Assembly (NCBI GenBank): GCA_031002005.1
Contig: CM061921.1
Span: 142,137,283 to 142,201,282 of the forward strand
DNA length: 64,000 nucleotides
Source: Vandiemenella viatica
Lineage: Eukaryota > Arthropoda > Insecta > Orthoptera > Morabidae
Direction: 5' to 3'
In this document: positions 54,050 to 64,000 of the stretch, piece after piece
How positions within the stretch are numbered: the stretch's first letter is position 1
How the letters are laid out: each line of letters starts with the position of its first letter
Notes under the pieces: generated by a model
The model's input: the letters and a program-made list of their open reading frames with translations, nothing else
The model's database searches: none
What the model was told of the DNA's origin: nothing
Translations under genes and position numbers: made by a program

Positions 54050-55279
54050 AAGTCTTAGAACACCGAACTCACTACCAGCACTTGCAAATTCTATTTTCTG
54101 CGTTTTCCTCCAAAGTCAAACTTTTTCAACCATTTCTCAGAAAAAGTAAAGCATACAAATAATGGTGATAAGTGATGAACAGTACATTGGTAAAGCAAAC
54201 AATTTTTCAATGCATGTATCAATTAAATATCATCATTTATATAATAGGATTTTCAGGTAAGTCACATATATTAATTTACAATATACAATATGTCGAATCC
54301 ATCTTGGAAAGATCAGGAGTCAGGTTAAATGAAGCTCCAGGTTAAAGGTAGATGGCTCACCAGCGAAGGTAGGCTGTGGATATACGTCGGACAGTGGAGA
54401 GTAACTACGAGAACACAACTGGTACATGGATCCGGTTTTTTAGACTCAGTCTCACAGTACACAATTACAGATAACGGAGTGATGTTCCCTTCCTGGTGGA
54501 CGGCACGAATCCGCCTGCTGCTTGCTCTTCCTCTTCATAAGTAGCCGCCTTGTGGTCCGCCAAGATGTTACTAACTTCTGACGTCACGTCACGTCACATA
54601 GCTCAGTGGTCTCTGCGGAGCTCACGCGTAATTCGATGCGCCGGTGGCACCATCTGGCAGCGAAGTCCGGTACTCCAGATACGACAAATATAAATAAATG
54701 ATATGTTCACTAAAACCAAATTTATATTCCAATCCATAACATGTATCGCCATAAGAAACTGTATATTTAAAATAATCTTCAATGGCAATCTGATATGTTT
54801 TAAAAAACAGTTTTCAAACAGTTAGTATTCAAAACATTTAAATAGTTATTCAGTTTATTTATTATGTTAAAATTTTTGACTTTCTAAAATATTTTTAGAT
54901 AAAAATCTTATTTACTACAAATTCATTCAGTTGTCGAGTTAATAACAAACTCTCTTAAATGGAAAACTATTAATAATTATGCTTTATGATATAAGTAATC
55001 GCTATATAGAAGTTTAGGACAACTGTTATAAATTAACGTTTTTCCTGTTGAAAATATACCAAATGTAGTAATTAAACTTTATTTACTTTTGAAACATCTA
55101 TTAATTTTCCTGAACCCTTTTACCTAAATCACCATTCATAATACATCAATTGAAATAACATTTTGTCTTAGAAACATTTATATATATCCTTTCAATATTT
55201 TTTAGTTAATTTTAGGCTCTTTATCTTTTTGCATTTAAAATAGTACAAATCCTTAAGTTCTATGTCTTCTATTTTTAGT

Positions 55280-55327
<48 letters not shown>

Positions 55328-58300
55328 AGGATGTAATGTTTCTGCATATTTCTTACTTTTTGAAAACCAGATTATGTAGTTTATTTAAGTATAGCGATTT
55401 TTTTTAATTTTAATTATTTTCTCTCAATATTATCATTTTTCTCTGATTGCATTATTTTCTGCTTCATCCTTAAGAAGAATGATATCTTCACTTCTCATGT
55501 ATGATTGTTTTTAAAAATTCACTTTAACAGAAGATATATTGGCAACAAAATGTTAATTAATTTTTGCTAATGCATGTATCTCAGCAGCAGGACCACCAAT
55601 AATAATGTTTCTAAGGTATTGCTCGTACAGAAAATATATTTTAAACTACTCGTTTTGTTAGAGAAACCAACACTGAGCTTAATTTCAGGAGATATTCTTG
55701 TATTTATATATAGTATAATATTTTAAAAAAGAATTAATCAATGCAGGATGAAAATCAGAATTGGCGAAACAATTTGGAAAAATGTTTAGAACTCCTTTTG
55801 TTATCTCGGTTGTCTCCTCTTCCGTGTAAAAAAAACTTAAAACTGGTTAAAAAATTGTGTGTAATATATTAATTTCATGCAGTTTTCCAAATAATGTTAC
55901 ATGAAAATATCAAAACCGCCCATTGTATCACCAAAGTGAACTATTCTTCAGTTTTTGAGTGGAGATATCCTTATGTTATTTTTACGCATTTCTCTATCAA
56001 AAACTTTAACGTTATTTGAATGATTATTTTATATGAAAAAATTCTTCAATTTACCTTTTCTAACCAAATCGTCCACTTTGTCAGAAAGCGTGATCATATT
56101 TCAAGCCTTGATACCAATTGTTTGGTGTCTGGTTTCAAGTGGTTGATGAGTGGGAGGACCCCTGGGATGGATTTGACTGACCTTTGAGATTTACTAACCC
56201 TCTAGTAATTCGTCTTGCGCTATCTTCTTCCTTCAAGTGATCGCTTCTGCTCTTGCTCCGCGTCTTGATGTTACTAATAAAAGGTTAAATAACGTCAGGA
56301 TTGATACAATCTGCTTTACGCCCAGCGACGTGGATAGGAAGGCTAGCACATGTGAAATAACTAGCTGATAATCTACCCGTTATATAATGACACGACCATA
56401 ACTGCTGAACAACCTGTTTATTGTAGCACTTGACTATACGTGTTAAAATCGATGGCGCGCTACTGCAAGGCTATTTCCGACTCGCGTCTACGATTGATGG
56501 TTATTATAGCTAATTAATAAATGGCATAGCTGAGATATATCTGATGTTGACTGATAGAATGGCCGGTTGAACTTAGCAGAATGTATTGCTGGCTAGAATA
56601 GGCTGGCGACAAGTTAACCCGTCTTGTCAACTAAACTGCTCCTGATGAACTGAGAGCGAATAACCTGCTCGGAGGCCATAATCCAATGTGTTTGACGTGT
56701 TCGATCCACTTGAAGGTGACTCCTGTAAGCAAGTAAGCTTTATGTAGAGGAATAAGCAACCTTACGCGGAATTTGTATCAGCGAAGCCTGATCTGTCTTG
56801 TGACTAGCTTACTCCGGAAAATATTTCAGTAACTAAAAGATCATAATTTTTCTTAATAAAGCCATAAGGTTGAAAAAGGACGCTCATATTCTTCTCCTCT
56901 CCAAGAAAGGTACGTCACGCAGCTTTACAATTTTAGGGAAAGATATTCTCCGTAATAGCGCCATAATAATGCAAAGCCTGGATTGAGAATATACTCTCAG
57001 TTTCCTACTACTCAAAAGTAAATAAAGAATGGGAATTTATTTCGCTTGTCGAAATTAACCTTATGGTTAGTATAAAATCAAAATCAATTAAATATAGCAG
57101 ATCAAATGAAGAAATAATTTGAAATCGATCACTTAAGAATTAGTCATTAGTCCTCTTAATGAACCTTTGTACAATGACAGTGTCTTGTCTGAAAATCAAT
57201 AATACTGTAACCGTTCTGAAACTTACGCTCATAGATACTTCGAGACACTAAGAGTCACCAAACTATTCGAATACATTAATAATCGCAAAAACTAGATCAT
57301 TTCCACATTTCTCATATTCACATTCGTTAAGCATTGAAGATGCGTTTATGATTACTAATTTTCTTTCTCGTGTGATATAAGATCCAAGATTACGTTTAAT
57401 ACAGTATGAGCTACTGCGATTCGATTCCATTTATGGCCTGCATAGTATAGATATCTCTAATCTACTCAATATATTTAAACACCATATTTTTGGTTTAGAG
57501 TGAAGTTTGCATTACATTGAAAAAATAAAGTTGATATTAGAGTTCCTTGAATATGGTAACCGTCACTCTACTGAAAGATGATTTGAACAGCATTGCAATA
57601 GAGTTGATTTCTGGAATATGATTTTAGTGTCCATGAATTATTCTATCCTTTGAATTCTGAAGCTGATAATATGAGCTGTCTCATTGTTATCCTAAAACTT
57701 AATATTACCCAAAATCATGATATTAAAATAGAAACAAACATCCTAAATGATTATAATAATAACCAATAAATTTTCCGAACAACTGACTTGATAAGTAAAG
57801 TCAATAGAATGTGGCTGTAATTAATGTTTGTTCTCTTGTAAAACTGCAAGTAGAGACTTTTGGATTCCATAGGTGTTTAACCTGAGGCTGCGCAGACAGA
57901 ATTACCGGAATGTGTCTTGACTGGGTCTTGGCTGTCCGCTGGTAGGTTCATCAGTAAATGCATTTCCAGTTGTAAAGGTTCTAACATTTTCTAATATGAT
58001 TGATTGAATTTTAAGTCACTCGCACGGCATATGGCATTTTTAACAAAATAAATACATGTATGATGCCAATTAAATAAATCATATATTAGTAAAATTTTAC
58101 GTTCCATTGTGGATATACCTTGGTCAACTGATGAGATTTATATTTATAATGAAATTTAATAATAAAGTATAGGCGAATCACAATTCATCAGTTCATGAAA
58201 TCTGATATATGTTCTTTGCTGTTTGAAAACGCCTGTACTTAAATTGAGTATATTTAAATCTGCTTCCAAGAGAAGGTAATAGTATTAGACAATGGTTTCT

Positions 58301-58535
58301 AAAAATTAGGTTATGCTTAATGGTGTTTAGATCGAATACATATATTAAGATACATTTTCCCTAAAGAAAATAAGCACACTATATTATATCCCATTTCGCT
58401 ATTTCTTGTTTGATATAATATATCCTTTTTCGCTTTTTTTCTACGTTCACCGGATATGTTATTCTAAATCATACCTAAATTTCTAGTAGTTTAATCTACA
58501 CTGTGCTAAAGCATGACAATCTTCATCACTATTAA
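54050..58535. other. Long AT-rich region, no gene recognised
   Basis: About 4.5 kb without a supported coding region. Visible items: TGACGTCACGTCACGTCA at 54579-54597, a 44-base T-run at 55283-55326, and a stretch at about 56100-56850 of more balanced base composition (for example TCGATGGCGCGCTACTGC) but with no open frame of note. No terminal repeats were paired. Confidence 0.4.
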
Positions 58536-58539
58536 GTTA

Positions 58540-58566
58540 TTTAATTTAATTTAATTTAATTTAATT
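58540..58566. repeat. (TTTAA)n tail of LINE-B copy 4
   Basis: Five to six copies of a TTTAA unit at the plus-strand left edge of the minus-strand LINE fragment, i.e. after its 3' end, like the simple-repeat tails of CR1-group LINEs. Confidence 0.75.
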
Positions 58567-58888
58567 GCAATGGAGCACAGGCTCCGGTGGCAAATTCCCT
58601 ACACACCCATCTTCCCCCTATCCTGCACCTACCTACATTTGCCCTCTACAAATTTTATCTTTAAATTCTTTCAAAGTTTTAGGTAAATTATTCATCATTT
58701 CTCTTCGTAACTCATTCCAATCCCTGACACCCTTACCTAAAAAAGAGAATCTTCCCACACCCTTGTGCCTGAAATCGAGTGCCAGCTTGTGGGCATGGTG
58801 ATCTTTTCCCTTCCATACACTACTTTTCATCTTATCATACCAAATCCACAAATACTTTTGTTTTCCTTTTACATTCCTTTGTAGGTGC
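58567..58888 (-). pseudogene. LINE-B copy 4, 3' terminal fragment
   Basis: Minus-strand reading with MKSSVWKGKDHHAHKLALDF, then RHKGVGRFSFLGKGVRDWNEL and LPKTLKEFKDKI, the conserved C-terminus of the LINE (R-V-R-D-W-N). The 3' UTR is short and runs into the (TTTAA)n tail. It lies head to head with the plus-strand copy that starts at about 58890. Confidence 0.75.
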
Positions 58889-59945
58889 ACAGTTTTCACT
58901 CAGTCGATTTTTCCTATAAGGTAAAAACTATTGGAGTGTATGAGAAAGTGATTTACTGTGTAGAAGAATTTTTAAAAGGTAGAAGACAGAAAGTTGGAGT
59001 AGGAAATACAGTATCAAAAGAAGTAGAAGTAAAAATGGGATTGCCAGCCAGAGGGAAGCGTATTGAGACCATTGCTATTAATTATTCTAACGAATAATTG
59101 TGATGATTGTTTAGTATCAGAAATTAGATTGTTTCCAGTTGACACAATGCTATATAAAAGGATCAAAACGGTAGAGGACTGTAAATATTTGCAGGGTGAT
59201 CTGGACATGACATCCAGTTGAGTTGGTAAATATGGGATGAAGATAAATGCAAAGAAGAGTCAGCTTATTAGATATACAAATAAAAAAATTAGGTTGATTA
59301 CGATTATAAGGTGAGGAAAGAATTGCTTGTTGAAGAGTTGAAATGTAAATATCTTGGCATTACATTTGGTAACAAGCTCAACTTGGCAGGACACATTGGT
59401 CAGATAGTAGGAAAAGGTTTCAAAATTCTGCACTTGTTGGAGGGAGTGAGGAGGGGATGTACGAGAGAAGTAAAGGAATAGGGTTAAAAAACTTTGGTCA
59501 GTCTATTGCTTGAATAGTATAGTATGGGACCCACATTTTTCGTATCAAATATAGGAGTTGGAGAGGATGCAAAAAAGGGCTGCTAGATTTGTTTCAGGAA
59601 ATTACCGCAGAATGCAATCAGTAACAGATATAATAAAAGAGCTGGAATGGGATTCATTGGAAGACTGGATGATGGTGAAGAGGGTCATGGGAGTGTAAAA
59701 GTCGTATATTGGTGATGAGGCATGGAAAGATATTGGTGTAAGAATGAAAAGTAATGCATCGAAGGGAAAAGATGACCATGACCACAAGCTGGTACTCGAT
59801 TTCAGGCACAAGAGTGTAGGAAGATTCTCTTTTTGTTAGGTAAGGGTGTCAGGGAATCGAATAAGTTACGAAGAGAAATGATGAATAATTTACCAAAAAC
59901 TTCGAAAGAATTTAAAGCTAAAATTACAAAATTTATTTTAGTATA
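58889..59945 (+). pseudogene. LINE-B copy 5, RT to 3' end
   Basis: Begins inside the RT with VDFSYKVKTIGVYEKVI, then VEEFLKGRRQKVGVGN and VKMGLPARG (decayed GVPQG). ELKCKYLGITFGNKLN-type text is near 59340, QKRAARFVSGNYRRMQS near 59575 and MNNLPKTSKEFKAKI near 59880. Several stops and shifts. Because both it and the minus-strand neighbour keep the 3' end, this is two copies facing apart, not a twin-priming inversion. Confidence 0.7.
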
Positions 59946-60387
59946 GACATTGATACGCTCTGCTCTGTAACATTACTTTGTTTCTGCCTAAATGTTTCTT
60001 GCACCAGTTTATTTTGTCTTCTTTTTTGACATGCCTTGCGGGCGTAATCCTGGCCCAAGTGGAAGCTCTAGCAGAGCACGAGCAGCTAAATTTATTAGAT
60101 CCCAAGAATCAGATGCTCATGCTAAAGAAAGATGAAAAGACCAAGCTGAAATAAAGCTATCCTTAGCTGAACACCCTCCCCCCGAACCCACCCATATCTC
60201 CGCACCTTCGTTTGTTTTTCTGTTTGTAAATATATTGGAAACTGATTCTCTTCATGAGACAGGTTCGAGGGTAGAATGAAACAGTGATGGCTTTCCTGTC
60301 ATATTATGGGGACTCGGTGTTGTTTGGGACCAGTCCACCTTTCTGAATTCAATTCTGCTAGCATATATATATATATATATATATATA
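59946..60387. other. Unassigned stretch ending in (TA)n
   Basis: A reading from ATG at about 60031 (MPCGRNPGPSGSSSRARAAK, then SQESDAHAKER) is reminiscent of the Arg/Glu-rich N-terminus of some Helitron proteins but has a stop soon after and is too short to call. A (TA)n run at 60363-60387 is the insertion site of the mariner-like element. Confidence 0.35.
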
Positions 60388-61233
60388 CAGGGCGTTCGCC
60401 GGGAAACGCAACCCACTGTTAGCGCTACAAGGAAGAAACTGCTCCCGGCGAGCGAGCGGTCAGTTTCCGGCATTGTTCGACCGTCGGCCGCGGACTATTT
60501 CATAATAATTACGCTTCATAAACTTGTATGTGCTAAGCATTTAAATGTGACGTAATTCATTAGCTTACCTTATAAAAGATGCTGGAAGTGTTGACCCTCT
60601 TGTGTAATGCACATTTCACATCTTCTGAACATATTTCGAGACACACGCTGCCCTAACTGACTTAATGATTTTTTGGGTGACTGTTCTAGTCGAAAAGCGA
60701 TATCGTCAATTTTCTACTCTGTGAGAATATGGTTGACCGACAGTCTCTTTTTGTTAAAAAATGAACCCGTTTCTCTTACTTTTTTAACCAGACGCAGAAT
60801 TGTTGATTTAGCTGGCAGTAAAGCGCCAGGAAATTCGCGACGAAATTTACTGCGACACTTTTTAAACGACTTCTTCTTCACATATGTATCGTAGAGAAAT
60901 ATTCTTTGTTGCAAACTGTAACGTACCATAATTTTACTCACACTCAAACACGGTACAGATTAATAAGAGTATGAAGCCCCAAACCAGCCAAACCGCAAAG
61001 AAACGTTTATTCACAACACTGATTAATAAGAGACTGAAGTCACAAACTATCTACAATGCAAAGAAACCGTTCTTAACAATGTAAGGGTCACTGCACTGCA
61101 CTGTTGGGGCAGCGGAGGTGTTAAACAGTGCGGTGATTCACGGTGCCGTGTGGCGGAAACTGCTGGCACCACTGACCGAGCAAGTTGCCGACGGCAACAG
61201 ACTGGGAGGGTAGCGTTTTCCGGCGAACGCCCT
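60388..61233 (-). mobile_element. mariner-like element, deleted
   Basis: Inverted ends CAGGGCGTTCGCCGGGAAAC and the complement of AAGGGCGTTCGCCGGAAAAC, flanked by TA, inside a (TA)n tract. It contains only the helix-turn-helix part of a transposase on the minus strand (60714-60947). 846 bp in length. The TA target and the transposase fragment suggest the Tc1/mariner (IS630) group. Confidence 0.75.
60714..60947 (-). pseudogene. Transposase DNA-binding domain (DUF4817-like helix-turn-helix)
   Basis: 77 codons: YSLQQRIFLYDTYVKKKSFK, FRREFPGALLPAKSTILRLV and KKVRETGSFFNKKR follow the widespread insect DUF4817 pattern (Y-S-x-x-E-R-x-F-L-V ... F-x-x-x-F-P-G ... P-S-x-x-T-I-x-R-L-V-x-K-F-x-E-T-G-S). 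This is the end-binding domain. The DDE/D catalytic domain is deleted. The frame itself is open to its stop. Confidence 0.75.
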
Positions 61234-61235
61234 TT

Positions 61236-62340
61236 ATATATATATTGAGTTTTATCAAAGTTTAAAGACAAAAGCCATTAGCTGTAAACAATTTATTTAT
61301 AAGGTCAATGACTTTATTTGAAATATGTTCTGCAGATAAATCTGGAGTATTTTTAATTCCTATGTTTGTGTCATCTGTAAATTGGACAAATTTTGAGTTT
61401 TTAGATGCAACACTGGGTAGATCATTTATATATATTAAAAACAATAGTGACCCCAATACAGAACCCTGAGGTACTCCACATCTGATAAATTCCCACTCAG
61501 AAAACAGTGGAGCCTTAAAATTCTCCATTGACACTTTCTGTTTTCTATTCAGAAGGTAAGAACTAAGCCATTTATTAACATTGCCCTCTATACCATAACA
61601 TTTTAATTTCCGCATCAGAATTTTATGATCTACACACAACTCACAAAAATATCCCACAGGAATTAATTTATCATTTATTCCTTCTAAAATATTTTCAGTT
61701 AATGCAAATACAGCTTGTTCCATTGAATGGCCCTTTTGAAAACCAAATTGTGATTTAGTTAGAATATTATTAAGGTGTTCATATACTCTATTGTAGATTT
61801 CGTTCTCAAAAACTTTGGAGATGGCTGTTAGTAATGAAATAGGATGGAAATTCGATACAGCTGACTTACCTCGCTTTTTGTATAGCGGTTTAACTATAGT
61901 ACACCACTCATGCTTTTTGGAAAGGTATTCTCAAAGAGATATTAAACAGATAAATTAGTATATTATTCAATTCTGTGGAGCACAGTTTAATTAATCTGCT
62001 GGAAATGCCATCATAGCCATTTGACTATTTGCTCTTAAGAGGCACAAGTATAATTTTTGACCACGTAGTGACATAAGTTACACTCCCATAAAACTTCTGA
62101 TAAAATTACCCATTGAACTGGACTTTAAATATTTCCCAAAAAATTGCGTTCGCTCGCTACCAAATTCCTCTAAATGAAACATTAACAAGTTACCAACACA
62201 TCCATTACTGATAATAACTATTACTACATTTATGCTTAATATAACATTTTTATATAACTTTATTACATCTAAATCCATTGAAACAGAATTAAATCGATCT
62301 GATAGTACACTTGTGTCAATATTTGCCGCTTAAGGCATTT
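61236..62340 (-). pseudogene. Jockey/CR1-like LINE (LINE-D), RT fragment
   Basis: On the minus strand: KSNGYDGISSRLIKLCSTEL (about 62000), then AISKVFENEIYNRVYEHLNN (about 61790), FQKGHSMEQAVFALTENI and HKILMRKLKCYGIEGNVNKW. RCGVPQGSVLGSLLFLIYIN (about 61460) and the catalytic FTDDTNIGI (FADD-type, about 61380) follow. A deletion removes the DLSKAFD box before VDHK. The reading ends at FDKTQYI beside the mariner insertion and does not resume on the other side. The frame 61262-61723 is intact over 153 codons. Element not functional. Confidence 0.8.
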
Positions 62341-63084
62341 TTTGAATTTTTCTTTTTTTGTTGTTGTTGTTTATAGTTGTTTAGTCATTATTTAATCATT
62401 TTCTAAAATTGCTAGAGTTGTTTCATTACTGATCAGTTACACAGATGTTGTGTTCAGTCCCTATTGTTACAGATTTATAGTTTTTCTATGGAGTTTAACT
62501 TAGATGGGTTTTACTCGGCGAAACGACGTTATATTTCACTAGGCTTTCCTAAAGAACACTTCCATAAATTATTTTTACGAGCTGCGTGCTCCCACAGGTA
62601 CAACTTATCGTATTCACATTACATTGGCTCCATGGTGATCCACTTACAATTACCAGTACATCTTATCGTTTTTTATATTATTTTCAACCCGGTGCTTAAT
62701 CATATTACCCTGGTTCCCCTAACCAATTACATGGGTGCATCCAAAATAACAAAACGTAGCTCTACTGTTCAGCGTCAACCCCGGTGCTTTATTTCCAGTT
62801 GGTTTATGAAGCTAACCATTAAACAATATAATCATTGACCATACATATTTCTGGAGATTTATTAATTACCATGGCTACAGATGTTTATTTCACTAGGATC
62901 CTGTAATGATACCATCTTCTTCCTACCGTAAAATCATTGCAGGCTTCCATTTAAATTTACTGTAGTCTGATTTTTCATAACAATTTAAAGTAATCTCCCA
63001 AACTCAATATAGCAAATTCGACCCGTTTTGTAACCCGTATTACAATTCAGGGGTGTAAGAGTTTGGGAGAGAATATACTAGCCT
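62341..63084. other. No gene recognised
   Basis: A 124-codon plus-strand frame (62464-62838) has no recognisable domain and ordinary AT-rich composition, so it is not called. No repeats were paired. Confidence 0.45.
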
Positions 63085-64000
63085 TTTCCAACCAAATGTC
63101 AACCTCTCCTTCACGTGGTGCATCCTGTTGGCACCGTCGAGGCTCTGGCGACTGAATGATTCCTAGTATAAGGTGTCACCCACTGCTTGTCAACGGCCTC
63201 CGAGAGGAGGGTGGAAGAGCGGGGAGCGATCCAGGCCACCCTCTTGCCCTTGGGGTTGGAAAGGGCCCCTAAAGGCGGATGAATCAGAAATGATCAACAG
63301 CATGGGAATGCAGAAGGCAACGGGAAACCACTGCATTAAAGACCCAAAGGGTATCCCGAAAACATGTAATCCTCTCAAATTACATATATCATGATGGCTT
63401 CTTCCTGGGTAAAATATTCCGGAGGCAAAATAGTCTCTCAATCGCATCTCCGGCAGGACTGCTCAGGGAGGAGACATCAGAATGGATAGAAACACTCTAC
63501 GAGTCGGAGCGTGGAATTTTGGAAGTCTGAATAGGGCAGGTAGGTTAGAAAACCTAAATAGGGAAATAAAAAAACTTGAGTTAGATGTTGTTGGGATTAG
63601 CGAGATTAAATGGAAGGACGCTGGGGAACACAGGATAATTAGCACACAAGCTGTCAATGGAGTCACTGGTGTAGGATTTGTAATGAATAAGAGAGTAGGG
63701 AAACACAAGAGTTATTATGAACAGTTTAGTGACAGTATTATTTTGATGAGGTTAGAAACTAAGCCCGCCCCCACCACGTTAGTACAAGTGTATATGCCAA
63801 CGTCACAGAAAGATGACGAAGAAATAGAGAAAATATACACCTAAATTGAAGAATTAATACAATATGTGAAGGGGGAGGAAAATTTAATAATCATGGGTGA
63901 TTGTAAAGCGATAGTTGGAGAAGGAAAAGAAGGGAACACTGTAAGATCTTTTGGTATAGGGAAAAGACATGAGTGAGGAAGCAAGTTGTTAAAATTTTGT
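63085..64000 (+). mobile_element. 5' end of RTE-like LINE, running off the window
   Basis: A GC-richer leader with GGCAACGGGAAACCACTGC and AAAGACCCAAAGGGTATCCC (about 63318-63358) is typical of the 5' UTR of LINEs with craniofacial-development-protein-2-like endonuclease. The coding part starts at 63482. The exact 5' boundary was not determined. It belongs to the same broad type as 33822-34676 plus 44289-44660. Confidence 0.7.
63482..64000 (+). pseudogene. RTE-like endonuclease domain, partial
   Basis: From ATG at 63482: MDRNTLRVGAWNFGSLNRAG, VVGISEIKWKDAGE (endonuclease Glu), VTGVGFVMNKR, TLVQVYMPTSQKDDEEIEKI, then after a TAA at 63842 IIMGDCKAIVGEGKEGN. The last block usually reads GDWNA, so the expected catalytic Asn is replaced. 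A second stop (TGA, about 63974) follows GIGKRHE. The domain would nick target DNA. RT and the rest lie beyond the window. Confidence 0.75.

Noticed and set aside
58567..59945. Twin-priming inversion of a single LINE
   Set aside because: Both the minus and plus parts retain the LINE C-terminus, so they are two copies rather than one inverted insertion.
60031..60200. Helitron-like N-terminus
   Set aside because: Only a short Arg-rich stretch, interrupted by a stop, with no Rep or helicase motif and no TC...CTRR ends.
62464..62838. 124-codon plus-strand frame
   Set aside because: No recognisable domain, no splice or promoter context, and surrounded by LINE remnants.

Overview
This window is a stretch of an animal genome, most likely an insect and possibly a polyneopteran one. 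That placement is inference, from tRNA-derived SINEs with an insect-type central domain, CR1/Jockey, Tx1, RTE-like and I-type LINEs, and hAT, PIF/Harbinger, piggyBac, mariner-like and P/THAP9-like DNA transposons. There is no bacterial-style gene organisation. Only one host gene is recognised: a first coding exon of an STK11/LKB1 kinase on the minus strand at 19327-19667. It has the conserved intron phase, and no second exon could be found in the 19 kb that follow on that strand. Nearly everything else is transposable-element sequence in nests.

Layout. 1-8700: a PIF/Harbinger-like element (706-7887) that carries a hAT-type MITE and a complete Ty3/gypsy retrotransposon (1855-7600) with matching LTRs, gag and pol. 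8076-8337: a plus-strand SINE. 9626-19000: a MITE, two broken copies of one LINE family (called LINE-B here) in opposite orientations, and several minus-strand SINEs. 19327-19667: the LKB1 exon. 20012-30800: a nest of P/THAP9-like transposons. An outer element (20012-30800) is interrupted by an inner element (20149-29346). The inner one carries broken THAP-transposase exons and is itself interrupted by a 3.5 kb hAT element (21176-24646). A 25-bp pair of joined termini with a perfect 8-bp target duplication sits near its right end.

31683-33587: a MITE with terminal repeats of about 60 bp and a deleted piggyBac-like element. 33822-44660: an RTE-like LINE split by 9.6 kb of other LINEs: an SGNH-hydrolase-bearing LINE called LINE-A, two Tx1-like copies, and another LINE-A 3' part. 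45040-49640: a degenerate tandem repeat split by a nearly complete minus-strand LINE-A. 51740-54045: an I-type LINE with RNase H-side and RT remnants and a SINE insertion. 54050-58540: AT-rich sequence in which no gene was recognised. 58540-64000: LINE-B copies head to head, a deleted mariner-like element inside a (TA)n tract next to a Jockey-like LINE, and the 5' end of an RTE-like LINE running off the window.

How the parts relate. The autonomous-type elements (gypsy, LINEs, P-like, hAT, piggyBac) encode enzymes that move themselves. SINEs and MITEs have no coding capacity and use such machinery. The boundaries and target-site duplications given below let many insertions be ordered in time. 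The gypsy element looks recent and has open frames. Almost every other coding region has stops, frameshifts or deletions.
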